DNA from: Spizellomyces punctatus DAOM BR117
Lineage: Eukaryota; Chytridiomycota; Chytridiomycetes; Spizellomycetales; Spizellomycetaceae
Assembly (NCBI RefSeq): GCF_000182565.1
Contig: NW_015971546.1
Span: forward strand, 248,001 to 312,000
Length of the DNA stretch: 64,000 nucleotides
Reading direction: 5' to 3'
Of this stretch, positions 52,292 to 63,327 are shown one piece after another; positions within the stretch are counted from its first letter, which is position 1, and every line of letters starts with the position of its first letter. Position numbers and translations under genes: made by a program. The notes below the pieces were generated by a model, which was not told the DNA's origin, searched no databases, and worked only from the letters and a program-made list of their open reading frames with translations.

Positions 52292-55200
52292 ATGTACGGT
52301 CGTATATATCTCGCGGCGGCATTATGGGCACTGGTGCTCCAAAGCGCCGTGGTGCAAATCACGGCTATTCAGCTCTCCTTTTCAGCGTTCAATGAGACTG
52401 CTGGCGATTGGGTCGCCCCGAGGGAGGGCCATGGAATGGTGACGTTGAATCACTCGGTCATTGCGCTGTTTGGTAGGTTCTTTGACCAGTTACGGATTTT
52501 TGGATTCTTGCAATGGCTTGGTTTATTCATCCACTTTTTCGTCTCGCTTCTTAGGGGGCCAGGAAGATAGGTAATGAATGCAGGAAGTTAACAGCCCACC
52601 GAATGCTAAACTAACAATCATCACTTTCAATAGATACATGATGAGCAATGATCTTTTCTTCTTCTACCCCAACTTGGGAACTCACGGAACATGGAAATCC
52701 ATTAACGCAGATCTAACTGGGCCTCTTCCTCCGCCACGATATCACCCAGCCCTAACCGCTGCGGGAAAATCCGACAGCATTCTTGTTCTTCACGGCGGCA
52801 TGAGCGAGGATCTCTCTGCATTGGACGATGTCTGGATTCTAGACACGAGTAAGAGGCCCATGGGATGGCAATCTGTCAATGGATCGGTCGGAGCCCGCTG
52901 GGGACATTCGCTGACAACCGTTTCAGAGGATCTGGTTGTGTTGTTTGGTAAGTGTTTGAAGATTGCCGGTCTCACCTTCGCTCACACATCTTTACGTACT
53001 AGGTGGGTACGACGGGACTTCCTTCTACAACGACATCCGAGCTTTCAACCTGACCACAAAGCAATGGCACACTCCCACAACTCTCAGCGCCAAGCCTTTT
53101 GCACGGGCTTGGCATACAGCCTCCTGGGTTGCCTCGCAAGGAGCACTGATCGTTGTGGGCGGACAAGGACAGGACTGGATGCGGATGGTGGATGTGAATC
53201 ATATTGTGCCAAAAACAAAGGAGTGGGTGGCAATGAACGTGGTCTTTCCGAACTTGGCCGGATCGGTAAGAACATATCCGGAAATGCGTGCGTAAAATTG
53301 GTTGTAAACAGTTTGTTTTTCTGCTTGAAGGAAACACCTGGACCACGGTGCGAACACTACGCGTTTCCGTACTTTGACAGTATCGTTCTTGGAGGAGGTG
53401 TCTCAAACGTTGATCCTGACCCTAGAAAATGTAAGTTACCGGCCACTCCCTTCCTATCGAATGTCTTCCTCACTCACAAAACGACCACCAGATCGCGTCT
53501 TCAAAACCGATCACTGGCTCTACAACGTCACCACCCAAACTTTCTCCCATCTGTCCATTGACAATGTCCAAGAAATTGACAGCAACGATATCGTTCCCGT
53601 CGCACGCCACAATGATCCCGTTACGACTCCTTCTATGGCTGCCAAGGCTAGTCGTGTTGGAACGTCGTTGTTCGTGGTGGGTGGAATGGATAAGTTCTGG
53701 TTGCAGATGGATACGGGTGAGTTATGTCTTTGGTGGTTTTCGTCAAGTAACATAGATAACTGATACGTGTATATTCCCTCTCATCAGTGGCACATCTTTC
53801 CCTTGGATCTGATAGCTGCGAGCCCGGGACAGTGTACGTAAACGCAACAAAAACCTGCGAAGCCTGCCCACCAGGGTCATTCAGTTTCACAGCTGGCGCA
53901 ACCCAGTGTCAACACGCGCCAGCAGGGTACGTTGTAAAACTCAACGGAGGATGGGAACCTGAGGCATGGTGTGTACCATTTGCTTGTGATCATGGATTTC
54001 TTGAACGTGCCTCATCCATGATATGTTGAACATTGTAGCCCAGCTGGAACATTTGCATCGGATACGGGGTCCGTCAGCTGTGTTCCCTGCGCAGCAGAAA
54101 CTTACTCTGATCCTGCAAGTTCCACCTGTAAAGCTTGCCCAACTGGGACAACCACCAACGGGCAGACCGGCGCTGCACAATGCACTTTCGTGAACATCGT
54201 GTACAATGAAAGGGAGGTGGACCAGACGGTTCGCTTGGCTATGACGGTCATTGCAGCGTTATTGGCAACTCTGTCTGCTGTAATTGGGGTCGTAGCCTTT
54301 GTTCAGAGGAAGTCAAAGGTGTTTATTGCCGCTTCTCCGACATTCTTGTACTTGATTGCTCTCGGGGCCGTATTATCGTACCTTGCGGTGCCGGTCAGAT
54401 TCTCGGTCTCGTCCCTGTCGTGCATGGCGTCCGAGTGGTTAAACCATATCGGATTTGGGCTCTTGTTTGGAAGTAAGTTTTTGGAGATAGATTCCGCCTT
54501 TTTGTTCTCCGCTAATGTCAACTCTGTAAACCTCAAGGTCTCTTATTCAAAGCCTACCGCGTCGGCCTCATCTTCAAATCAAAACCTCACAAGCTCATGT
54601 CCCGTTCGCCACTCACGGACCGTAAGCTCCTCATGTACCTCTCTATACTTGTTTCCGTCCTCGTTTGCTACCTCATCGTCTGGACCATCGTTTCTCCCGT
54701 TCGGGTGGACATCATCTCGCAAACTATCGACATCTCTCACGTGGACGAATATCTGGCATGCGAGCAGGGGAAAATTCAGCTGGGAATACTGGGAGTCGAG
54801 CTAGCAATTCTACTTTGGGGAGTTTATGTCGCCCTCCGTATGCGAGGAACTCCATCCGCGTATAACGAAGCACAGTATATCGGGCTTAGTATTTACAACT
54901 TTTTGTTTGTGTGCACTTCGCTAGAGGTTTTACAGAGAACGGTTGTCACAGGTGCCAGTAAGTATTCCTTCTCAGCCAAATAACTTGGACAGGATCTATT
55001 GACTGACTCCTCACCTTTGCACTAATAGATATAGGCTTCATACTCTACTCGGTCCGTATCTTTGTCTCTGTCACAGGAGTTATTGGCCTCATTTTCGGGC
55101 CCAAACTGGTCAAAGTCGGCTTCAACCTATCGGGAAGTAGCACCAAAGGAAGCGACAGTGACGACAATAGCGATTCGGAACCATCGGTTTCCAAAGCTTT

Positions 55201-55384
55201 TGGAGGCCCCAGTACGATTCTGCGATCGGGTGGCAATCCTGTTGGTTTGACCCGGTCAACGACAAGTGGCGGCGCAGCTCCAAACGAATCGTTGAACAGG
55301 CATGGGGGTTCCGCCAATGTTGGTTCCGTTCTTCCGGCTGGAGCGATGAAAAGTGCCGCGATATCCTCTCAAGAGGTTTCCTAG
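52292..55384 (+). CDS. class C (GABA-B-like) 7TM receptor with kelch and Cys-rich ectodomain
   Basis: Ten exons: 52292-52472, 52555-52570 (16 nt), 52634-52947, 53003-53265, 53331-53430, 53492-53716, 53788-53926, 54039-54472, 54538-54957, 55029-55384; all in phase; 815 aa. Signal peptide (ALWALVLQSAVVQITA); kelch-type propeller about residues 30-380 (VLHGGMSEDLSALDDVWILD, LFGGYDGTSFYNDIRAFNLT, SLFVVGGMD); two Cys-rich EGF/ephrin-receptor-like repeats (CEACPPGSFSFTAGATQC, CKACPTGTTTNGQTGAAQC); then seven helices. Helix 1-3 wording (KVFIAASPTFLYLIALGAVL, HIGFGLLFGSLLFKAYRVGL) matches GABA-B-type family 3 receptors. Ser-rich cytoplasmic tail. The usual Venus-flytrap ligand domain is replaced by kelch. 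Expected role: G-protein-coupled sensing of extracellular ligand. Confidence 0.88.
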
Positions 55385-56098
55385 ATAAGGATGCAATAAG
55401 TAAAAGTTACACGGCCGTTGCGCCTACTTTGTGGTAAACGTCAGAATATATACCCAGTTTTCTATCTATCCTGTTTTCTTGTTACAGAGGTCGACTTGTT
55501 ATCCTTAAATGCAGGCAAACCTGGCAAATGTCCAGATTCAAGCAAACCGGTATAAAAATACGCAAAGGACATGTGAGTCATTAGCAAAATTTATTGACTA
55601 ATTACTATAAAGTTAAAATAATGGTAAATCCAACGCGAGGCCGAGAGAAATAATGCAGGGACGAATAACGTCGGCGATGCCTCTGGGATGATATTATTGG
55701 GGCTGGTGATGGACGATATAAGGGAATTACAGTAAAGGGAAAACAACAATGTTACTGGGCTGACCACCAGGTTCGCTAACCTAACTTCAAAATGGATGAT
55801 ACTGAAAAACATTGAGTCTCGGAAGGCACTACAAAAAGAAACGTAACTGCAAGAGTGCTAGTCTTTAAGGCAACCGTTTGTGACTTTCAATTCCATTTCC
55901 CCGCCAAAGGTATGAAATTGTGTCAGAACGAACGCTTGCAAGAAAAGAGGAAACTCTCAAAATGCAACACCAAAATGGAATGATTTGCATCTACTTTATT
56001 CTTGTCAAATTAAAGATTTTGTCAAGCAATTTTCGAGCAACTAAATGAGCAATGACATTTTGTATAATTTCGAGATCATAACCTCTCTCCACATCGAT
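55385..56098. other. intergenic, no gene seen
   Basis: 714 nt, AT-rich, between the receptor gene and the NDUFA4-like gene (3' ends converge). No repeat or RNA gene recognised. Confidence 0.5.
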
Positions 56099-56548
56099 TT
56101 AGAAAACCTTGGGTCTTTCCAACTTGTCAAACTGCACAACGACAAACGCACGTCAGTTTCAATAAAGCAGAAATACTACATGAGAACAAGTTATCGTTAC
56201 CTTTTGGTTCACAGCATACAATTTGAGGTTCTTGTCAGGCGTAACGTGGAGCCAAGGGTATGGGTTGCCCTTCTTGTTCGTTAGGACAACAGTGGGGTCA
56301 TTTCGCAGAAAATGCTACGTCGAAAGCGTCAGCTACTACCTGCAGGCAACTCTGCGCAGGCAACACACTACTCACCGTTACCATAAAGGCCCCAGCGCCC
56401 AATCCTGCGCCGACTGCGCCGACAAGAAGGACCAATGGTGGGTTTGCCTTGAGGTGAGCACCGATTCTGCTCATAACAATTCAGCCCAGTCCTTTATGTG
56501 GCTGTCAAGCGGGCAAGCGGCAAAGCGTGTGACTAATACATACCTCAT
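56099..56548 (-). CDS. NDUFA4/MLRQ-like mitochondrial respiratory-chain subunit
   Basis: Four exons: 56544-56548 (only ATG AG), 56376-56466 (or 56469, NAG-NAG acceptor), 56201-56314, 56099-56131; phases agree; 80 or 81 aa, exactly the family length. N-terminal HLKANPPLVLLVGAVGAGLG forms the single membrane helix; the conserved second half reads RNDPTVVLTNKKGNPYPWLH, then KLYAVNQKFDKLERPKVF. NDUFA4 is a cytochrome c oxidase (formerly complex I) accessory subunit in the inner mitochondrial membrane. Family identification is from remembered motif order (NP, R-DP, N-P-PW, LY-VN). A minus-strand TATA-like TTATAAAAAGG lies near 56685. Confidence 0.75.
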
Positions 56549-57527
56549 GTCAGCAAACTGTGATATTTGAAAGGAATTCAAAGGGAGATCGAAGCGAAAT
56601 CGATGAGGAAAAAGCGGATGAAAAAACTCAACAAGAGGACGACGTGGTTGACCTCTGCTGGGGGGGAAGCGAAGCCATCTCCTTTTTATAAGCGACAACA
56701 ACACACACACTCACAACACACTAGAAATGGGAGAAGGGGGGCTGCTGATGAAATGTGTACCTGTGATTTTAAGCCCAAAAGGAAGCAGTTTGGAACACTA
56801 ATAACATGACTGTGCCACTGTTCACTTGAAGTGGGATATTTGTGGGGGGGACGAAACCTACACAACGCGCCTCCTCAAGCAGTCAGGTGGTGGTTGGAGA
56901 ATGGGACTGGAGGAGAGATGGGGGGGCAACAGGGGGAAAAGGCTTTTGGGATGTTAGCGATTTGTTTTGTTATTTTGCCTTTGTTTTGTTAAAAAGTAAA
57001 GGGAAAGTTTGGTTGATGGGGCGAAGCGCCTAAATATTGACGAAATCGTGAGCATCAACGCAATTTCAGTTTGGAGATTGGGGAAACAAGGCGTATAATA
57101 CGCAGGCTTTTGACATTGATCGTTCGCCTGCTGTTTGTAGCTAATGAGATTTGGCATTTGCTTCCGAATGGCGCGCGCTCGAACAGTGCTGCGCTTCAGA
57201 TCACAAAATTGCCTAGAATATCAAATACCATACTGGAGCTCCAACACCAAAAATGTCTTTGTGGTTCAAAAACATTGCGACTGTAGCCTTGAATGCGCAT
57301 TTTGCGCATTTGGCCTCCAATAACAACCCTTAGAAACTAGCTTCTTATGTGGTATTTATGTATTGACCATTTGACATTGCAAGCTTAAGCATGGGCAACC
57401 CATATAGCAGTCATGTCCGATAATCTACAGTAGGGTAGCGAGAGCACAAATGTGCATATGTCAACCTCAGGACTGGACCATATCAATTTTGAATTTAACT
57501 AAACCCCTACATACAGAGTACACCCCT
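56549..57527. other. intergenic, no gene seen
   Basis: 979 nt between the NDUFA4-like gene and the 3' end of the LRR-RhoGEF gene. Contains ACAACACACACACTCACAACACACT (CA-rich) at about 56697 and G-rich runs at 56846-56940; short frames lack support. Confidence 0.45.
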
Positions 57528-60500
57528 CTATCCAGTAATGTGACTACCCTCTTTGATACTCTCCATCCATCCTCGAATGCCTTCATTACTTCCACGTATA
57601 TAAACAATACATTCCCGATCGCGCACTCTTAGTACAGCCTCGTGTTTCACCTTATCTTTTGATGAACTGACTGAATGTCCTGCCGTAAGTTCAATCATTT
57701 CAATACTATCCTCATCCCCTGGCACAATATTGATGCCTCGTACTAGGTCATGTTCGCCGTCTGAGCCAGCCTTTGCTCTACACCAGCACAGCACATCGGT
57801 AAAGAGGAAGAACCGAAACTCTTTACCAGCTGTACGTGTAAGTCGGAGTGCCGTCAGACCATCCTCATCTTTCGCGGATGTAGTGGTATCAGGTCCGCCT
57901 CCCTTCACACCAAATCTCGTTTCAATCAAATGTCCCACCACGTTCTGCTTGAAACGGTCTTTCTTCCCCCCACACGCTTGTAAAGCATCGACACGCATAC
58001 TTCCAGTTGCTGCACCGACAAACTCTACGCATTTGAGGACCCTTAAAACGCCCTCTCTTACAAATCGTCTTCCAGGCGGTACGTGCTTTACAGCATCCGC
58101 ACCCGAAGACCACGGGCGAACTCGTACCCTCAGCAAAACACCCAGACCCCGTTCCCTGGCCTCCCACTCTCGCTTTTTCTCATTGCATTCCTCCACCCGT
58201 CGCCTAATTTCCTCCCTCGCGCGTTTCAATTCCGCATAATCAGGATGCTCAGTGGGAGTACACTCCAAGAGTTCGTCTACCAGAAGCTTGTACCTTGGCA
58301 GTCGCTGTACAGGCAAGATGAGGAATGATTGAAGGCTGTTTTGAGTGTGCCGTGGGTCCTTTTTGGCTTCTTGCATGAACTCTCGAAATTGTTTAGCTCG
58401 TGCTTTGCTCGCGGCCCGTTGTGCAACAATTTGCATGTTTGTGGATGCTGCGCTTGACGCGGGAAGCGGGAAGGGGTTTGCCGGGCTGTTTGATGCAACT
58501 TGAGCTTCAAGGTGACATACAAACGTGTTTGCTGCGTCAAAGTTGTTATAGTAGGCCTGACAGTGGGAAATTGAATCAGCCAACGACCTCCATATTCGGA
58601 GCTGCATCGTATTCTTACCGAATACATGCGCAAGAAAGGTGCGCCAGCGAGAAAGACCGGACCGAGCTGCTGCTCTGGACTACTGCATTTCTTTTCCAGA
58701 TCCGGGAGCAAATGCCTATCCAGGTAGTGTCATCCGTTGTCAACATTTTCGTTGAAACAGCATAACATCTAGAATACTTACTCCTGGTGAAACAGCAAAA
58801 TACTTTTGACATTTGCAAACAATGCATTGTTCTCCTGCGCATTGAGAATTCCCCTCTCCTCGATCGGACGAATGTAAACATCTAATAGTGCTTCCAACTG
58901 CTCCACATATGTGCGCTCAGTGGTTAATATCTCCATCACTACTTTACGCCTTCGCTCTGGGGTTTGCTTCTTTCTTAATCGTTCAGCTTGCTTGGCGTCA
59001 TGCACTTGGTCTCCACCGGGATCTGGAGCAGTAGATTCACGAGGCTGCGTGAGAACCTCCACACTAGCGCCGTTGGCGCGTGGATCTAGGTCGTGTGCAT
59101 CCCGGAGGTAGTTAAGAAGCCGATGAAGATAGATGCGTGATGGTGACTCTGGCGTAGCAGCAAAATAGCAACCGGCCGAATCGGAGATGGCCTTTGGCTG
59201 TGTCGATGATTTGGAGAAAAATGAGGAGATACGATGTCTGTTCGATGCAACTTTCTTTTCCGTAATGCTTGCCGAAGATGTGAGGGTGCTTGGTATGGTC
59301 GCCGTGGGGGACTCACATGGCTCCAACGAAGAGGTTCGCGGCCCAATCATCAATTGAGGGAGGCTAGCTGAAGTTTTGCGTGAAGTTGGGGAGGATTCGC
59401 TTACGGAGCTTTTACGATTAACCTGTCCCGGCTCTGGTGCCATTTGCTGCACGTTAGTAGAGATGAACAGTATACTGGTGTAATAATGCCAATACCTGAG
59501 GAAGAAATTCTTGGTTTTCGCTTTCCAATTCGACCAAACAGCTTGGATTTCCCAATAGTTCCCGTTTCTCCAGGATCCAGCCCAACGTCCAGCTTCTCTC
59601 CATCCATAACGGCAGTTGCATCATCTTTGCTGAACTCATCCTTACTTGTCCCATCCCCGCCATTCACCGACAGTGGAGAAGTGGCCAGAACGCCGAATGC
59701 ACCAACCATACCCAGACGACTCCGAACACTGCCACTCGGAGTACGAAAGTTCCCATTCGGTGTTGCTCGTCCAGACATTCCCGTCTCACCGAATATGGCG
59801 GAAACATCGCACACGGACGGTCGATAGCTGGGATAACTGCTTCGATGACTTGGCGTGCTCCTCCAACTACCTGAGGGTGTTTCTTTTGGTGGAGACTTGA
59901 CCGCAAACAGTCCTTCAAGTTTCGCAAACTGGTCAGGTGTCAGTCCTCCTGGTGGTAAACTACGAATCCGCTTTCCACTTCGTATTGACCCTGGCGTACC
60001 AGGCCCAGTACTCTCATCATCATTCCACGTAGTGCTTCCTTGTGACCACGCGCTGTCATTCCTCTCGGGATCTTCAGTGGAACCTTGCCTGGGAGGTGGT
60101 ACCGAAAGACTTGTTTCCCTCTCAAGTTGTATGGCGGCGATAAGAGGTGTCACAAGCTTCATAAAGGACGGGTCAAATGGGTTACTGTCCACTTGAAGCG
60201 AGGTTAGCGATCCTTTCAGGACACCAATGGATGAAGGTAAGATACGTAGATTGTTGTGGGAGATGTCAATTGTAGCAAGGGAGCACATGCGGGAAAAGAT
60301 CGTTGGACCTACATTGAGGTGATGCAACAGTAAGTATACCGCTGTCACAAGATCCTGCTAAATCATTTGGAATTCTTACTTAAAGTTGCTATCCGATTTC
60401 TACTAAAATCGCAAACTTCCAGTTTGATGCACTGCTCAAATTCTGTGGGTACCACCTCCAACCGATTCTCTCGTACGTAAATCTCCTTCAAACTTGTCAA

Positions 60501-61787
60501 TAATCCAATCTCGGGAGGCAGTTCTTTCAGCAAATTCTGACTCATATCCAAAACCTGTAAATTGACGAGCATCCCCAGACAAGCACCAGGTATGGCCGTA
60601 ATCCAGTTGTTAACCATATGAAGTTCAACCAAGCCACCAAATCGATCGGATAGCCGTGGGAAATGAGATAGATTGCGCGACGAAACATCCAGAAACGGCT
60701 TGGTGTCATCGAAAGCTAGAGCACTTATATCGAATGGGATGCTCCGGCACGACGCACTGTCATCAGAATCGCAAGCAGCTAGGTGATCGATATCAATCGG
60801 TGCGTTTTCAGCCACTGCCCCCGCATGACTTAGAGAGCGACGCTGCGAGTATACATGGGACCTTCTACGAACGCGGGGAAGACCCAAATTCACGTTCAAC
60901 GTCGACTGATCTATGATGGAACTATTCGTGCTCGCCGTTGTTTCAACAGACCTGATCGAGCTTTTCGAGGATGAAGTTGAGCGTGGCCTGAACAGTCGTC
61001 GAAGGGATTGTCGGCTCTTGGGTGTTGGCAATGGTGGAGACGGGGGAGTTACCAGAACAGGTAAATGTGATTGGGAGGTTTCAGCAGCAGCAGCAAATGC
61101 TTTGGACATTGCTTCGTCATGGTGCGTTGGGTATAAGAGTTCATCCAGGTTGGTGGTGGATACGGGTAAGGAACAGTTGTGTGTTTCCTCGCCGCCCGTA
61201 CTGCTTTCATATAAACCGTGATCGGATTCCTTATGATTTGAGGTAGCACGTTCATTAGACGCAGCCTTGGAACCAGTACGTACTGGAAGCAATTCAGATA
61301 GTAGTTCACTAGAATTAGTCGCCCCGGAAACATCTCTTGCGATGTCATGGCAGGCGGAGTGAAGTCCATTATCCGTGAAGAAATCAGTAATATCGATCGA
61401 TCCAACATCGCCGATGGACGAGGCTTCGTCACCACTATGATAATGAGGATCCAGAAGGCAGGAGTGGCCAGCATTGAGCATGGTGCCGCAGTAGAATTTC
61501 CCACACATCCTGTCGCCTTCCAGTACATTTCGGTCATCTGCTGCGTCCATCGTAACTTGCACGGCGGTTTTTTTCGATATGGTGACGGGTGATGGAGTCT
61601 GGGCAGCAGACAACAACGTATTTAACGCAGTAGTTTCATCAAATTTGCTATCTCTCTTATTTTCCCACTTGTCTCTTTTTGCTCGAGTACTACCAAATAA
61701 CATTGTTTGATCTTCAGTCATTGCGTACTGCACCGTATCGAATGTGTGATGGAAGCATGAATCCACTACAGCGTAAAAGTGAACCAA
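57528..61787 (-). CDS. LRR-containing Rho guanine nucleotide exchange factor (DH-PH)
   Basis: Five exons: 60380-61787, 59496-60308, 58782-59433, 58619-58715, 57528-58556; all in phase; 1332 aa, or 1310 from a second Met at 61721 (MTEDQTMLFG). N-terminal 300 residues polar; leucine-rich repeats about 360-510 (NLQVLDMSQNLLKELPPEIG, SLKEIYVRENRLEVVPTEFE, LATIDISHNNLRILPSSIG) of the Ras-suppressor/LRRC type; Ser/Pro-rich linker; DH domain from about residue 890 (VVMEILTTERTYVEQLEALL ... FLILPVQRLPRYKLLVDELL, the helix 8 signature); PH domain at the C-terminus (EFRFFLFTDVLCWCRA ... GIRGWMESIKEG). DH-PH proteins load GTP on Rho/Cdc42-type GTPases to control actin and polarity; the LRR block likely targets or autoinhibits it. 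Exon 2 to 3 uses the acceptor at 59434, not the earlier GCAG. Confidence 0.9.
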
Positions 61788-62028
61788 AGCTATAATTATT
61801 CAGTGCATTATCTCCGCACTGCCCTCCCTTTTTACAGTCTGCTCGCTTGCAGGCATTGGAAATAGGCTGGGCAATGCTGGTCAACCGGAGTCAGACGTAA
61901 GCGATTATGTAAGCATCAGTCAGCAATCGTTGAACCTTCCCAAAACGGCATGATCGGCTGAGTGCGCGGACGCCTTTTGACGACGATTCGTTCGAGGCGA
62001 TGCGAGTTCACCTCGATTTCACCCACCA

Positions 62029-63269
62029 ATGTCCCTTTTCACGTCCTTCTCACCTGCCTCTCTCGTAGCCTTGAATGTTCTTTTCTTCTATGGGCTTACG
62101 TTTTTGACCTATTTTATTATCCATGCATTACCTGTGTCCGCCTTAAGATCTTGCATTCTCTTGTCCATATGCGCAAGCTATCTGGTGACAACGCCATTTA
62201 TCCTACCACACCCCGGGCAATATGCTCGTTTGTTCATGACGACAATTGCATGGGTATTTGGTAAGATTGATAAGTGTTTTTATGTAAGGATTCATAAAAT
62301 ATTGATTGTAGTCCACGTGTCAGCCCTTCGGACTTGGGAGATCCTCAATAATGCTGCTCTTGAATCATCAATAAAGGGCAACGTCAGGCACTTTTGTGGA
62401 TATCTACACGCCTTTGTCGACAGAAAGAACCCGCATCTTCGAGATCCAGGCGAGCGCCGGGAGCGGTTTTTGAGGAGAACGGGAAGGTATGCGCTCATCA
62501 CCTACACCACGTGATCAGACCTTGCTTATGTGAGGCTGGTAGGGGCATCCTCAAGCTTGTGGGCTTCCACTTTGCGTCCTGCACCGTTCCGTTCCTCAAT
62601 GGGTCTGAAGCTGCAGAATTCTGGGCGGGGACGACTTATTTATCACCTTCTCGATACATTGCAACCGTGCTAGCAGGCCTGATCATGTATTTATGGATGG
62701 GCGGTATCGCGGACGTGTTGTTTTCCATCATCGAGTTTCTATTACGAGTTCGTACACGGGACATGTTTGAGCGGCCCTACGCGGCTACATCTCTACGGGC
62801 CTTTTGGAGATGGAGATGGAATGGGCCTTTCCAAGAATGCCTGGCAAGGGCCATCATTGGTGGCGGCCCGAACGAAAGAGTGAGATATAATGAAAAAGAA
62901 AAGGTGGACGAGGAAAGGAATGACGCGAAACCTCCTTCGATGTCCGCAACCATGCTTGCTGCCTTCAACATATTCTTGCTATCGGGAGTCTTTCACGAGC
63001 ACGTGAACTTTGTTGCATTCAAGGAAGTCTCTGCTCAAAATTGCATGTTCTTCCTGATCCAGTTCGTGGGACTGGCTATGGAGCTGCAGTGGTCTCGAAC
63101 AAAGATGTACAAGTCCTTGCCCAATCCCCTAAGATGGTGTGCGGTGCTCCTCTTTGCTGCATTGTCAGGGTCCCTGTTCGTGGCACCTTACATGCACAAT
63201 GGAGGGTTGAAGGCTTTTCCTTTTCCAGATTTTGGATGCGTTTCATGGTGGCCGCAAATACACCTCTGA
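62029..63269 (+). CDS. membrane-bound O-acyltransferase, wax-synthase-like
   Basis: Exons 62029-62260, 62312-62486, 62543-63269; phases agree; 377 aa. Multi-pass membrane protein (about seven hydrophobic segments). Key motifs: SLRAFWRWRWNGPFQECLAR, the counterpart of the wax synthase F-W-x-R-W-H block, and LLSGVFHEHVNFVAFKE, with the catalytic-type His of MBOAT proteins in S-G-x-x-H-E. Related fungal enzymes esterify sterols, fatty alcohols or meroterpenoids (AusQ/Trt1-type acetyltransferases). Substrate cannot be told. Located in the ER membrane by family knowledge. Convergent with the CMD-family gene, stop codons 58 nt apart, so 3' ends may overlap in transcripts. Confidence 0.8.
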
Positions 63270-63327
63270 GCAGCGGGTATATAGAACGTATTTAATATAT
63301 AGCGAATACAATCTAAAGGTAGTTGCA

